DNA of 64,000 nt from CBDDCX01 sp965226925 (GCA_965226925.1 CBDDEN010000011.1:558001-622000); one strand, 5' to 3'; shown: positions 52,520-61,868, numbered from the stretch's first letter. Made by a program: numbers and translations. Notes: generated by a model from the letters alone, not told the origin.

Positions 52520-52687
52520 CCCTCCGGGGGGCGGCGGATTCGGCACGATTGCGGGGGACGCCAAAGGGATACGCTCATCCTGAAACGAAGGCTCATCCGA
52601 GACTCTCGGCGGCAACCTAATGGCGCGCTGGACAATCGGCCAGTGGACCGTAACGGCCGCCTACTCCTAATCTGCTATCTTCACGTC

Positions 52688-54358
52688 ATGACCATGAGAT
52701 GGGACCCGCTCCTGACGGCCGCGGTGGCCACGGAGTTGGATAACGCGCTCTCCGGAGAGAGGCTCAACGCGGTGTTCATCGACCGCGGTGCCGGCACGTT
52801 GCACGCGTATTTCCGCGGCGCCACCCTCCTGGCCGATCTGGATCCTGCACGGATCGGCATCGAGATCCGCGAGGCCGTCGAGCCACCGGAGGAAGCCAGG
52901 ACGTTCCCGTGCGGCTTGGCCTCCGTGGAGGCCATCCCCGACGAACGCATCCTCGTTCTGGTGCTGCCGAAGCTGCGAGGACGTGGTGGGGTCGTCAGGA
53001 TGGTGCTTGAGCTCGTTCCGAACCGTGGGAACGCCACGGTGGTCGAGGGGAACGACTGGACGGTCAGGCACGTGTTGGCCAATCGCGGCGGGGCCCGTAC
53101 ACCGCAGGTCGGCCGACCCTACCCCTTGCCGCACTCGACGCGCCGCGGTCTCGAGCCTTCACTGAGCCTGGAAGAATGGCACGACCTGTTGGTCGGTGAG
53201 GAGCCGAAGGCCCGCAGGCGGGTCCTGCTTCGCAACGTCGCCCTCGTGTCTCCCGTCAACGCCCCGGTCCTCCTCGGTGACGCCCAGCGTGAGGGTGTGG
53301 ACGAATCTGGGGAGGCGGTCCGCGCGGCGCTCGAGGCGGGCCACGGCTTCTGGATGCGCCTTCGGGAAATCGGGTCCGGCCGGGCCGCATCCGAGGCCTA
53401 CGTGATGGACTGCCCGTGGGGCCCCCAACCCTACCCCATCTGCCTTCCCGGGCACGCGTGCCGCCAGCTCCCGTCTCTCCTGGAGGCAATCCGAGAGGTT
53501 CGGAGCACCGCCGGCATCACGCGCGGGCTCATCCCGTCCGGGTTGACCGGAGCGGTGGCGGACGCGCTCGACGTCGCGAGCAAGCGTACGGCGAAGCTCC
53601 GAGGTGAACTCGAGCGAGCCCCCGAGCCGCAGGAACTCAGGCGTATCGGAGACCTTCTCCTTGCCCACCTCAAACAGGTGCCGAAGGGAGTGTCCCGGGT
53701 CTCGCTTCCAGGCTTCGACGGTGAACAAGTGACGGTAACGCTCGATCCGACCCTTGCCCCTCAAGACAACGCAGCCCGTTACTACGACCGCGCGGGGCGC
53801 GCGGAGCGCGCAAGAGAACGGCTTCCCGGCCTCATACGCCAAAGTCGAGAAAAGGCAGAGGCGCTCGCAGGGCTTTGGGAACGGGTGCGAGCGGGGACGG
53901 CCACCGAACAGGAGATTCGCGTCGCCCTGCCGGAAAGGGAGCTGCGAGCCCGCACGCCCGAGGGAGAGACGGTCGCCGGACTTCCCTACCGCATCTACCG
54001 AACGTCGGGTGGTTTGGAGGTGCGGGTAGGACGGGGATCGGGAGCCAACGACGACCTGACCTTCCGACACTCCAAGCCCGACGACATTTGGCTCCACGCC
54101 CGCGATTCGGCCGGAGCACACGTCATCCTGAGATGGGACGCGAGGGAAGCACCGCCGGCTCGTGACCTTCACGAAGCGGCGGTGCTGGCGGCGGTCCATT
54201 CCAAGGCGCGAACCTCGGGAAGCGTGCCCGTGGATTGGACACACCGCAAGTACGTCAGAAAGCCCCGAAAGTCCCCGCCGGGAAGCGTGGTCCCGGAGCG
54301 GGTGAAGACGCTCTTCGTCGAGCCCGACCCGACGCTCCCCGACCGCCTGAGCGAGTAG
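52688..54358 (+). CDS. rqcH: RqcH/NFACT ribosome-associated quality-control protein
   Basis: The 556-residue protein has an NFACT-N domain (LLTAAVATELDNALSGERLNAVFIDR, about 7-130), helix-hairpin and coiled regions (about 230-440, with many Arg/Glu) and a C-terminal NFACT-R domain (LPYRIYRTSGGLEVRVGRGSGANDDLTF, then KPDDIWLHARDSAGAHVIL). RqcH binds stalled 50S subunits and adds C-terminal Ala tails. The conserved Asp-Arg pair for tRNA binding may correspond to DERILVL near residue 85, where an extra Glu lies before Arg; the alignment is uncertain. It has its own promoter region, divergent from yqeK, and is convergent with trpA. Confidence 0.88.
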   Translation: MTMRWDPLLTAAVATELDNALSGERLNAVFIDRGAGTLHAYFRGATLLADLDPARIGIEIREAVEPPEEARTFPCGLASVEAIPDERILVLVLPKLRGRGGVVRMVLELVPNRGNATVVEGNDWTVRHVLANRGGARTPQVGRPYPLPHSTRRGLEPSLSLEEWHDLLVGEEPKARRRVLLRNVALVSPVNAPVLLGDAQREGVDESGEAVRAALEAGHGFWMRLREIGSGRAASEAYVMDCPWGPQPYPICLPGHACRQLPSLLEAIREVRSTAGITRGLIPSGLTGAVADALDVASKRTAKLRGELERAPEPQELRRIGDLLLAHLKQVPKGVSRVSLPGFDGEQVTVTLDPTLAPQDNAARYYDRAGRAERARERLPGLIRQSREKAEALAGLWERVRAGTATEQEIRVALPERELRARTPEGETVAGLPYRIYRTSGGLEVRVGRGSGANDDLTFRHSKPDDIWLHARDSAGAHVILRWDAREAPPARDLHEAAVLAAVHSKARTSGSVPVDWTHRKYVRKPRKSPPGSVVPERVKTLFVEPDPTLPDRLSE

Positions 54359-54434
54359 GGTCCGCTCTCGGACTGCGGTGGTCCGGGCGGTGCGAGGGAG
54401 TCAGCGCCGACCCGGGGAGTCCGGGCCCATCCCG

Positions 54435-55247
54435 TCAGTGGGCGGGGCCGCGACCCTCGTCCATAGCCGCGCGTAAAGAAGCGAGAAACGTGCTCGCCTC
54501 CGAAGCTCCGCCGCTGTCCAACGCCTTGATGAGAGCGCTCCCGACGACGACCCCGTCGGCGACACTGGCCACCATCGCAGCCTGTCGCGGAGTCGAGATA
54601 CCGAAACCCACGGCCACGGGTAGGTCCACCTTACTCTTCAAGCCGCGAACCTCGGAGGAGAGGCTGTCGCTCAAGCTCTCGCGGGCGCCCGTCAATCCCG
54701 TGCGGGAGATGTAGTAGAGGAAGCCCTGTCCGCTCCGCGCGACGACGGCTACACGATCGGGTTCGGTGGTCGGGGCGATGAGCCGGATAAGGTCCAACGG
54801 CGAATCGAGGATGGCCTCTTCGAGCTCTGGATCGGCACCGGTGGGCACGTCCGTCAGGAGTAGCCCCTGCGCGCCCGCCTCCACCGCATCCTGAAGAAAC
54901 GACTCGATTCCGTAGCTCAGGAGCGGGTTCGCGTAGCTGAAGAGCACGACGGGCGCGGCCGACGCGGCGCGGAAGGCCGAGAGCACCTCGAGAGCACCGG
55001 CCACGGTCATCCCACCCTCGAGGGCCCGGTGCGTCGATTCCTGGATGGTGGGGCCGTCGGCGAGCGGATCGCTGAAGGGAATGCCCAACTCGAGCACGTC
55101 CCCTCCCGCCTCCGCGATGGCCAGGAGTACGTCCACACTGGCCTCGGGTGTCGGGAAGCCGCAGGTCACGTACGGCACGAGCGCGCTGCGTCCCTCCGCC
55201 TTCCGCATCGCGAACCGCTGCGCGATCCCCCCAACCGCCGAACTCAA
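54435..55247 (-). CDS. trpA: Tryptophan synthase alpha chain
   Basis: The 270-residue TrpA cleaves indole-3-glycerol phosphate to indole. Catalytic residues are visible in LELGIPFSDPLADGP (Glu and Asp), with LLLTDVPTG and the phosphate loop AVGFGIS. The start is probably a TTG at 55247; the next ATG would remove the first helix (IAQRFA). It is 24 bp downstream of the HD-GYP gene, not of trpB as is usual, so it is co-transcribed with two signalling-type genes. Confidence 0.95.
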   Translation of the reverse strand: MSSAVGGIAQRFAMRKAEGRSALVPYVTCGFPTPEASVDVLLAIAEAGGDVLELGIPFSDPLADGPTIQESTHRALEGGMTVAGALEVLSAFRAASAAPVVLFSYANPLLSYGIESFLQDAVEAGAQGLLLTDVPTGADPELEEAILDSPLDLIRLIAPTTEPDRVAVVARSGQGFLYYISRTGLTGARESLSDSLSSEVRGLKSKVDLPVAVGFGISTPRQAAMVASVADGVVVGSALIKALDSGGASEASTFLASLRAAMDEGRGPAH

Positions 55248-55271
55248 CTTCGCCGCCCAGGAGTCGACGGA

Positions 55272-56681
55272 TCACATGAGGTAGTCGCTGACACGGATTC
55301 CGTACTTCTGGGGATTGGTGGTCTTGATGATGGCACGGCCATCGAGCGCCAGATCCACCGGAAGGGGCGTCGCGAGCGGAACAGCCATCTCGTCGGAGAT
55401 GATCTTGACCAAGGGCTCGTGGAGGTGGGCAACATCTGGGTTGACCTTGGAGACCACCGCGAGCTCCAGCGTATCGAGGACCACGAGCGTGCCCACGGGA
55501 TAGACGCCGGTGGCATTGATGAACGTCTTCACGATCAGTTGATCGAAGCCCCGGCGCGGGTTGTCTCGCATCTCCTTCAGAACCTCGTCGGGCGGCCAGG
55601 GCTCGTACTGATAGCTCCGGACCGACGTACCCGCGTCGAACCCGTCGGCCACCGCGACGATTCGCGAGAAGAGACCGGGCTCGCGGGGGCGTGTGTTATC
55701 CGGGTAGCCGGTCAGATCGACCTTCATGTGATGCTCGTACGCCATGAGCATCTGGCGGTACGGTACGTCGGCGAAACCACTCATTCCGAAGAGCAGCAGG
55801 AGCCCCTCGGTGGGATGCTGTTTCAGGGCCTCCCACTCCTCGTCGGTGAGACCGCCGGCCTTGTTGATGATGTCGCTCTCGACGTTCATCTTGCCGATGT
55901 CGTGGAACAGCGCACCGATGCCGAGCTCGTAGAGCTGGAGCTTGGTGAGACCCAGCCGCTGCCCTATGACCACGCTGAAGATGCAGACGTTGACCGAATG
56001 CGTGAACGTGTATTCGTCGAAGCCACGCAGGGTGGTCATGGTCATCATCGAGTCTTCGTTGTCGAGCACCTGATCCACGATTCCCTGCACGGCGCGCTTG
56101 ACCTTCCGGACGTTCACGGCCTTCCCGAGACGCATGTCGGTGAGTGCGTCCTTGGCGACGTTGACGGACTGGGCGTAGGTGCCCTTGGCGGCCGCCATGG
56201 CGTCCCGCTCGACCACCTCTTGCTCGGGGGCCACCGTCTCGGCGCGGACCTCGATGTGCGATACCGGCGTTTGCGAGAGCCTCTCCACGAAGGCTTCGAA
56301 GGGTTCCTCGCCCCTGGGATCGCGGATCAGGACCGACAGGAACGGTGCCCACTCGGACCGTTTCACGTTGGCGTCGATCGAGAGCTCGCCGATCCCATGT
56401 CCCGTCAACCCCGACGAGAAGCTCCCGAAGGTAGAGAAATTCGAGAGATCGAGGCGCAGCCTCGTTTCGTTGATGAAGAAGAAGTCTCCCACCAACTGGA
56501 GCTGGAACCCGCCCTCATGTTTGAAGAACTCGACCATCTGCGCGTGGAGATCGTCGATCGCCTGCTGGACCTGCTGGTTCTCCACCGGATAGAGCTTCAA
56601 CGATCGGAGGGCCACGTAGAGGGCCGTGAGGAGCCGCCCGCCTAGTTCCTGCACGATGGCGGTGCCGTCATCCCGGCTCAT
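55272..56681 (-). CDS. HD-GYP domain phosphohydrolase
   Basis: The 469-residue protein has an N-terminal about 200-residue region without a recognised domain and a C-terminal HD-GYP domain: FTHSVNVCIFSVVIG, HDIGKMN, KQHPTEG, EHHMKVDLTGYP, VAVADGFDA. HD-GYP enzymes degrade cyclic di-GMP or related dinucleotides. The GYP motif is complete, although the usual Gly before it (DGxGYP) is Leu (DLTGYP). It overlaps the HEAT-repeat gene by 4 bp and lies between that gene and trpA, so it is probably expressed with tryptophan genes. Confidence 0.9.
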   Translation of the reverse strand: MSRDDGTAIVQELGGRLLTALYVALRSLKLYPVENQQVQQAIDDLHAQMVEFFKHEGGFQLQLVGDFFFINETRLRLDLSNFSTFGSFSSGLTGHGIGELSIDANVKRSEWAPFLSVLIRDPRGEEPFEAFVERLSQTPVSHIEVRAETVAPEQEVVERDAMAAAKGTYAQSVNVAKDALTDMRLGKAVNVRKVKRAVQGIVDQVLDNEDSMMTMTTLRGFDEYTFTHSVNVCIFSVVIGQRLGLTKLQLYELGIGALFHDIGKMNVESDIINKAGGLTDEEWEALKQHPTEGLLLLFGMSGFADVPYRQMLMAYEHHMKVDLTGYPDNTRPREPGLFSRIVAVADGFDAGTSVRSYQYEPWPPDEVLKEMRDNPRRGFDQLIVKTFINATGVYPVGTLVVLDTLELAVVSKVNPDVAHLHEPLVKIISDEMAVPLATPLPVDLALDGRAIIKTTNPQKYGIRVSDYLM

Positions 56682-58435
56682 TCGGCGTCCTCCCCTCCCT
56701 GCATCGCCTTCCGCACGGCGGTGCGCACGACGGCGTCCCCATCGTTCTTTGCGGTGGAGAGGGCCTTCTGGGCCTTTGCCATTCGGATCTTCGCCAAAGC
56801 CCGTGCCGCCGATGCCCGAATCTCGGCGGGCTCCTTTCGACTGAGCAGGCCCCTCTTGTTGAGGAGCCGGTCGAGCACGTCTACCGCATCCGCGCCACCG
56901 AGCATGCCGTAACTCTCGAAGATCGCGATCTTCTCGGTGAGGTCCGCCTGGCGGATGTCTTTGCCCGTGACGATCGCCTTGAAGGCCGGAGCGGCGTTCG
57001 TATACTGCATGCCAGCCAACGCACGGGCCGCACCGATCCGGACATCCGACTCCGCGTCCGTGAGCGCTTCGACCAGGCCGGAAGCCGCTCCGCTGGCACC
57101 CAGCGTGCGTGCGGCCTCAACGCCGGCAAGCCGTACCGCGGCGTACGGATGGGTCATGAGTGCCGCCAACTTGGGAGCGGCCTCTGTGAGGTGCATCTCG
57201 GCAACGAGACGGGCCGCCCCGGCGACGATCACCGCGTTGTCGTCGGCGAGGAGGGAAACCAGCACCTCGCGATTCTCGTCGGCGATGCCGCGCACAGCCC
57301 GTCGAAGCGTCTCCTGAAGTCCCGGCTCCTCGGCTTCCTCGGAAGCGAAGAGGAGAATCGGCAGGGCGCCGGCGCGAAGGTACTTGAAGAGCCGCTCCAG
57401 AACGGCCACCGGCACGTCGATTGTACCGTCTTGAAGCGCGCGAACGAGCTCTTCCATGGTCTCGGGCGACGAAAGGTCGTCCAACAGCGCGTCGCATTGC
57501 TGCTGCCTCGCCTGGTCCAGCGTCCCGGATCGAGCGCGGGCCGCGGCCAACTGTTCGAGCACATCCGCAGCCGAAGCGACCGCACCACGGCTCAGGAAGT
57601 TCGGGAGGAGATCCCGCATGATGTCGAGGATCTCCGATTGGCGCTCCGGTTTCTCGGGCTCCTCCAGCCGGTCGAAAAGGGCCGTGAGGACGTCGCCTCG
57701 AAGGTCCCTCGACATCTCGGCTTCGAGTTCTTGTTTTAGCCGTTGCTTCTCTTGCGGATCCAGCGCATAGAGAGCGGGCATGAAGTCGCCCCGCCCGATC
57801 TTCGGAGCCGGCGTCTGAGTGGACGCCTCCGCCGCCGCCGCGGCCGAGCTACTGGCCGGGGTCTCCGTGGCCTCCTGGAGCACGCCTGTCAGCTCGGGGC
57901 GTTCCTGTTCGGGTCGTGCCTCGGGAACCGCGACCCCGTCCGCCAGTTGGTCGACGTAGTAGTACTTGAAGAACTCCAGATCCTCTTCCCACAGAATCGT
58001 AAGGAGGTCGTCGCCCTCGGTGGCCTTCAGCGTCTTGGCCTTTTGGAGAAGGCTGAGCAAGCGCTCGAGTTCCTGCCCCTCGATTCCCGGGAGGAACGTC
58101 ACATCCCGAACGCCGTCCTTGTAGAAGAGGAAGGAAAGGGAGTCCGCACGCGATTCGGCGCGGTACACTTCTTCGCCCGCCAGCGAGAAGCGGTCCTCTT
58201 CGACCGAGACGTTGAGGCCCTCGATCTCAAGCCAAAGCGCTTCGAACGCCTCCCGCAGACTGGTGACGAATCGCTTGTATACCGGGTTGTTCTCGTCGTA
58301 GAGCTGATAGGCGCGGAGCACCTTCCCGAGAATGACGAACAACTCCCGGACTTGGACGAGAGGCAGGTCCTGTGGGTCGGACCACTCTGCGGAGCCATCT
58401 CCCTGGCCGGAGAGATCGACGGGGGCGTCGGTCAA
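56678..58435 (-). CDS. HEAT-repeat protein
   Basis: The 585-residue cytoplasmic protein shows an N-terminal acidic region, an Ala-rich linker (about 200-215: SSSAAAAAEA) and a C-terminal solenoid of HEAT/PBS-type repeats (for example AAPKLAALMTHPYAAVRLAGVEAARTL split by ALTDAESDVRIGAARAL, about 400-585). It has no catalytic signature. The start is a TTG at 58435 behind CAGGAGACCG. It overlaps the HD-GYP gene and lies 37 bp after trpB. The coupled HEAT/HD-GYP pair probably works together, with HEAT as scaffold or sensor. The function is unknown. Confidence 0.85.
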   Translation of the reverse strand: MTDAPVDLSGQGDGSAEWSDPQDLPLVQVRELFVILGKVLRAYQLYDENNPVYKRFVTSLREAFEALWLEIEGLNVSVEEDRFSLAGEEVYRAESRADSLSFLFYKDGVRDVTFLPGIEGQELERLLSLLQKAKTLKATEGDDLLTILWEEDLEFFKYYYVDQLADGVAVPEARPEQERPELTGVLQEATETPASSSAAAAAEASTQTPAPKIGRGDFMPALYALDPQEKQRLKQELEAEMSRDLRGDVLTALFDRLEEPEKPERQSEILDIMRDLLPNFLSRGAVASAADVLEQLAAARARSGTLDQARQQQCDALLDDLSSPETMEELVRALQDGTIDVPVAVLERLFKYLRAGALPILLFASEEAEEPGLQETLRRAVRGIADENREVLVSLLADDNAVIVAGAARLVAEMHLTEAAPKLAALMTHPYAAVRLAGVEAARTLGASGAASGLVEALTDAESDVRIGAARALAGMQYTNAAPAFKAIVTGKDIRQADLTEKIAIFESYGMLGGADAVDVLDRLLNKRGLLSRKEPAEIRASAARALAKIRMAKAQKALSTAKNDGDAVVRTAVRKAMQGGEDAE

Positions 58436-58472
58436 CGGTCTCCTGCCCTACCGGTCGGTCTGGGGTGTCATT

Positions 58473-59666
58473 CTACGCAATGCTCCCTCGCCCCTCGGTT
58501 CGAGCCACGTGGGCAACGTCCTTGTCTCCTCGGCCACTCAGACATACAAGAAGCGAGCCGCGCTCCTTGTAGTCAGGAGCCACGTCCAACACATGAGCGA
58601 TGGCGTGTGCACTTTCAAGCGCCGGAATGATGCCCTCCAACTCGGACAACCGGTGAAACGCCGCGAGCGCCTGGTCATCCGTGACGGATACATAGCGGGC
58701 ACGACCCGATTCCATGAGGTAGGAGTGCTCCGGGCCCACGCCCGGATAGTCCAGCCCCGCCGATATCGAGTGTGCCTGCGCCACTTGCCCGTCGCTGTCT
58801 TGGAGAAGATAACTCATGGCCCCGTGAAGGACACCAGGTTTTCCTGCGGCCAACGTGGCCGAGTGTCGGCCCGAGTCCAGACCCTCCCCCGCCGCCTCGA
58901 CCCCGATCAGCTCGACGTCGTCGTCCCGAAAGGCATGGAAGATCCCCATGGCATTGGATCCGCCTCCCACACACGCCACGATCGCAGCGGGCAAGGCTTC
59001 GGTTCGATCGAGTATCTGCTCACGGGCCTCGACGCCGACGACGGCCTGGAGGTCCCGCACCATACGGGGAAAGGGCGCGGGCCCGACCACCGAACCGATG
59101 ATGTAGTGGGTCGTCTCGACATTGGTGACCCAGTCACGGATCGCTTCGTTCGTAGCGTCCTTGAGCGTTCTCGTACCGGAGGACACGGGACGCACCTCCG
59201 CGCCGAGCAGCTCCATCCGGTAGACGTTGAGGGCCTGGCGTGCGACATCCACCTCTCCCATGTAGACGACGCAGTCGAGATCGAAGAGCGCACACGCGGT
59301 CGCGGTCGCGACGCCGTGCTGGCCGGCCCCGGTCTCTGCGATGATGCGGCGTTTCCCCATCCGGCGAGCCAGGAGCGCCTGGCCGAGGGTGTTGTTGATC
59401 TTGTGCGCACCCGTGTGGTTGAGGTCCTCTCGCTTCAAGTAGATGGGACCCGACCCCACACACTCTTCGAGTCGCCGAGCTCGATACAGGGGCGACGGGC
59501 GACCCACGTAGTCACGAAACAGCCCGCCCAGCTCGGCGTGGAATTCCGGGTCGGTAGCCGCCGCATCGTACACGGCTTCGAGCTCGTCGAGGGCCGACAC
59601 TAGCGTCTCGGGTACATACCGTCCCCCGAACGACCCGAAGCGACCCGTCTCGGTCTGTGTGCTCAT
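58473..59666 (-). CDS. trpB: Tryptophan synthase beta chain
   Basis: The 397-residue PLP enzyme condenses indole and serine. LNHTGAHKINNTLGQA carries the PLP lysine, AETGAGQHG is the catalytic loop, and GGGSNAMG binds the PLP phosphate. It is a standard TrpB1 by length and motifs. It overlaps trpF by 4 bp (ATGA). Unusually, trpA is not next; two other genes (HEAT and HD-GYP) lie between. Confidence 0.97.
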   Translation of the reverse strand: MSTQTETGRFGSFGGRYVPETLVSALDELEAVYDAAATDPEFHAELGGLFRDYVGRPSPLYRARRLEECVGSGPIYLKREDLNHTGAHKINNTLGQALLARRMGKRRIIAETGAGQHGVATATACALFDLDCVVYMGEVDVARQALNVYRMELLGAEVRPVSSGTRTLKDATNEAIRDWVTNVETTHYIIGSVVGPAPFPRMVRDLQAVVGVEAREQILDRTEALPAAIVACVGGGSNAMGIFHAFRDDDVELIGVEAAGEGLDSGRHSATLAAGKPGVLHGAMSYLLQDSDGQVAQAHSISAGLDYPGVGPEHSYLMESGRARYVSVTDDQALAAFHRLSELEGIIPALESAHAIAHVLDVAPDYKERGSLLVCLSGRGDKDVAHVARTEGRGSIA

Positions 59667-60334
59667 CGTTGCCCCGCATCCGGGATGACATCGTACCGCC
59701 GGGCGTTCGCGACGAACGACCGGATCAGACCGTGGTCCTTCAACCGAGGTGCGAGCTCCACGCCCGAACTCACGTCGACCACATCAGGAGAGATCAGCCG
59801 TACGGCACGCCCGACATTGTCCGGATCGAGGCCTCCGGCCGCGATCAGCTCGACGCCGGACGGCAGCATGTCACGGACGGAAGCGAAGTCCTCCCACTCG
59901 AACGTGACGCCCCCACCTCCGGGGCGTTCCGGGTGCCACGCGTCGAGCAGCAGGGCGTCCACCGAGACGGCGTACTCGCTCACGGCCCTGCTCACGTCTT
60001 CGGGCCCGCGGACTCTCACGGCCTTCCAGATGGCCCAATCGCCCCGCGCGCGCAACTCCCGTACGAAGACGGGACTCTCCTCCCCGTGAAGCTGGATCAC
60101 GGAAGCACCCACCAAAGTGGCGATACGTGCGGCCTCATCGACGGACTCGTCGACCAACACCGCCACTACTGGTATGTCGACAGCGAGTGCGATGTCCACC
60201 CCCTGATCGGGTAGGAGGCTTCGGTTGAAGCCTTGCGAGAGGATCATGCCGAGATAACTCGCCCCCAACTCCTGAGCGGCTCGCGCGTCTTCCGCTGAGC
60301 AGACCCCGCAGATCTTGATCCGCACGTCAGACAT
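59663..60334 (-). CDS. trpF: Phosphoribosylanthranilate isomerase
   Basis: The 223-residue (beta/alpha)8 enzyme of tryptophan synthesis has KICGVCSAEDA (catalytic Cys), QLHGEE, LLLDAW (Asp) and AAGGLDPDNV (phosphate binding). The ATG at 60334 overlaps the trpC stop by 8 bp. It is in the usual order trpC-trpF-trpB. Confidence 0.95.
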   Translation of the reverse strand: MSDVRIKICGVCSAEDARAAQELGASYLGMILSQGFNRSLLPDQGVDIALAVDIPVVAVLVDESVDEAARIATLVGASVIQLHGEESPVFVRELRARGDWAIWKAVRVRGPEDVSRAVSEYAVSVDALLLDAWHPERPGGGGVTFEWEDFASVRDMLPSGVELIAAGGLDPDNVGRAVRLISPDVVDVSSGVELAPRLKDHGLIRSFVANARRYDVIPDAGQR

Positions 60335-61133
60335 GGGCCCGGGGCCTCCTCGCTTCTCCAGCCAGAGCCGCCACCGCCTCACGCGGATCTTCCTGTCGGA
60401 GAAGCGACTCTCCGACCAACACCGCGTCGACTCCCCTCACTCCGAGCATCTCGACGTCTTCGCGCGTCCGGATACCGCTCTCCGAAACGAGCACAACGTC
60501 GGGTGGAACCCGATCCGCGAGGCCCAGCGTCACCTCCAGCCGGGTTTCGAACGTTTTTAGATTCCTGTTGTTCACGCCGAGCAGTCGGGCACCGGACGCC
60601 AGCGCCCGATCGACTTCCTCTCCGTCGTGAGCCTCGACGAGGGCCGTCATTCCCAACTCCTCCGCCAAGACGCGGAGCGCGCGCAGGCTCGCGTCGTCGA
60701 GAATGCGCACGATGAGCAGGACGGCATCCGCCCCGGCCGCCCGTGCCTCGTAGATCTGGGCCTGGTCGATGAGGAAGTCCTTCCTCAGAACCGGGATGCC
60801 CACGAGTCCCCGCGCCGTGGCCAGATCCTCCAGAGAGCCTCCGAAGTAGTGGCGATCGGTGAGGACGCTCAGCGCGGCCGCACCTCCCTGCTGGTACGCC
60901 TGGGCCAGATGGAGAGGGTCCAGATCGGGTCGGATGGGGCCGGCACCCGGAGACCGTCTCTTCATCTCGGCGATCACGGCCACGTGCTCACCACCCAAAG
61001 CCTGTAGGAAGTCCCTCGGAGGGTCCGAGTTCTCGGCGGCGGACCGCAGGGCGGGCAGGCGCGTCTCGAGGCCCTTCACCTCCTGCCGCTTGGTCTCCAC
61101 GATCCGTTCGAGGATACCCACCGCAGCGCTCAC
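60327..61133 (-). CDS. trpC: Indole-3-glycerol phosphate synthase
   Basis: The 268-residue TrpC has VIAEMKRRSPGAGPI (Lys), LSVLTDRHYFGGS, VLRKDFLID (catalytic Lys), VEAHDGEEVDRA, LLGVNNRNLKTF and LVSESGIRT. A GTG at 61133 is chosen as start because conserved family sequence begins there (ILERIVETKRQEV). It diverges from lexA; the 119-bp gap holds promoters for both. It is separated from trpD by lexA. Confidence 0.95.
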   Translation of the reverse strand: MSAAVGILERIVETKRQEVKGLETRLPALRSAAENSDPPRDFLQALGGEHVAVIAEMKRRSPGAGPIRPDLDPLHLAQAYQQGGAAALSVLTDRHYFGGSLEDLATARGLVGIPVLRKDFLIDQAQIYEARAAGADAVLLIVRILDDASLRALRVLAEELGMTALVEAHDGEEVDRALASGARLLGVNNRNLKTFETRLEVTLGLADRVPPDVVLVSESGIRTREDVEMLGVRGVDAVLVGESLLRQEDPREAVAALAGEARRPRAHV

Positions 61134-61178
61134 GCGGATCCCCGCGAGCCCGCCAAATTCCACAATCCCCGCCCGTCC

Positions 61179-61207
61179 TTGCGTTTCGGGCAACGTTCGG
61201 GTATCGT
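61179..61207 (+). promoter_or_regulatory. Candidate lexA promoter
   Basis: TTGCGT (61179-61184) and TATCGT (61202-61207) have a spacing of 17 bp and lie 45 bp upstream of the lexA ATG. The hexamers each match the sigma-70 consensus at four of six positions. Confidence 0.4.
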
Positions 61208-61228
61208 TTGTTCGGGTCCTCTTCGGGT
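61195..61228 (+). promoter_or_regulatory. Candidate LexA operator: repeated (G/C)TTCGGGT direct repeats
   Basis: GTTCGGGT occurs at 61195-61202 and 61210-61217, and CTTCGGGT at 61221-61228. GTTC-N7-GTTT at 61195-61209 resembles the GTTC-N7-GTTC box used by alphaproteobacterial LexA and overlaps the candidate -10. Autoregulation of lexA is the rule, so this is a reasonable site, but the LexA box of this phylum is not known to me. Confidence 0.35.
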
Positions 61229-61252
61229 TCCACCGACACGGAGGCAAACAGT

Positions 61253-61861
61253 ATGCCCCTGACGAAGCGACAAAAACAGATCCTCGATCTGATTGAGAGT
61301 TTCATCGAAGAGCATGGGTACGCCCCGAGCTTCGAGGAGATCGCTGAGGCGTTCGGGTACTCCTCCCTCGCCACGGTGCACGAGCACCTGACCAATCTGG
61401 AGCGCAAGGGCTACATCCGGAAGGCCTACAACGAGAGTCGATCGATCGAACTGGTGGGTCACCCTTCGTCGCCGGGCGGCCTGGAATTGCCGCTCCTCGG
61501 CGCCGTCGCCGCGGGGCTCCCCATCGAGGCCATCGAGCAGCAGGAGACCGTGGCCGTGCCGCCCGACATGGTGCGGACGGGGCGGAACAACTTCGTGCTC
61601 CGGGTCGAGGGCGAGTCCATGATCGACGAGCAGATCCGAGATGGGGACTACATCGTCGTGACCTCGCAGGAGACGGCGGACGACGGGCAGATGGTCGTGG
61701 CCCTCGTGGGAGGCGACTGCGCCACGGTGAAGAAGCTCTACCGCGAGAGCGACGGCCGCATTCGCCTGCAACCGGCCAACCCCACCATGCAGCCTATCTT
61801 GGAGGATCCGGACAACGTCAAGATCCAGGGGGTCGTCGTGGGGGTCATTCGACGATACTAG
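61253..61861 (+). CDS. lexA: LexA repressor, SOS response regulator
   Basis: The 202-residue LexA starts at the ATG at 61253 behind GGAGGCAAAC. It has an N-terminal winged helix (LTKRQKQILDLIESFI, SFEEIAEAFGYSSLATVHEHL) and a C-terminal S24 autoprotease: cleavage site Ala87-Gly88, Ser122 in EGESMID and Lys160 in ATVKKL. It represses SOS genes until RecA-DNA triggers self-cleavage. It lies antisense between trpC and trpD, with only 7 bp between its stop and the trpD stop. Confidence 0.97.
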   Translation: MPLTKRQKQILDLIESFIEEHGYAPSFEEIAEAFGYSSLATVHEHLTNLERKGYIRKAYNESRSIELVGHPSSPGGLELPLLGAVAAGLPIEAIEQQETVAVPPDMVRTGRNNFVLRVEGESMIDEQIRDGDYIVVTSQETADDGQMVVALVGGDCATVKKLYRESDGRIRLQPANPTMQPILEDPDNVKIQGVVVGVIRRY

Positions 61862-61868
61862 AGGCCTT

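Noticed and set aside
54359..54434. Possible terminator between convergent rqcH and trpA (CGGAC...GTCCG)
   Set aside because: A 5-bp stem without a T run is too weak to call.
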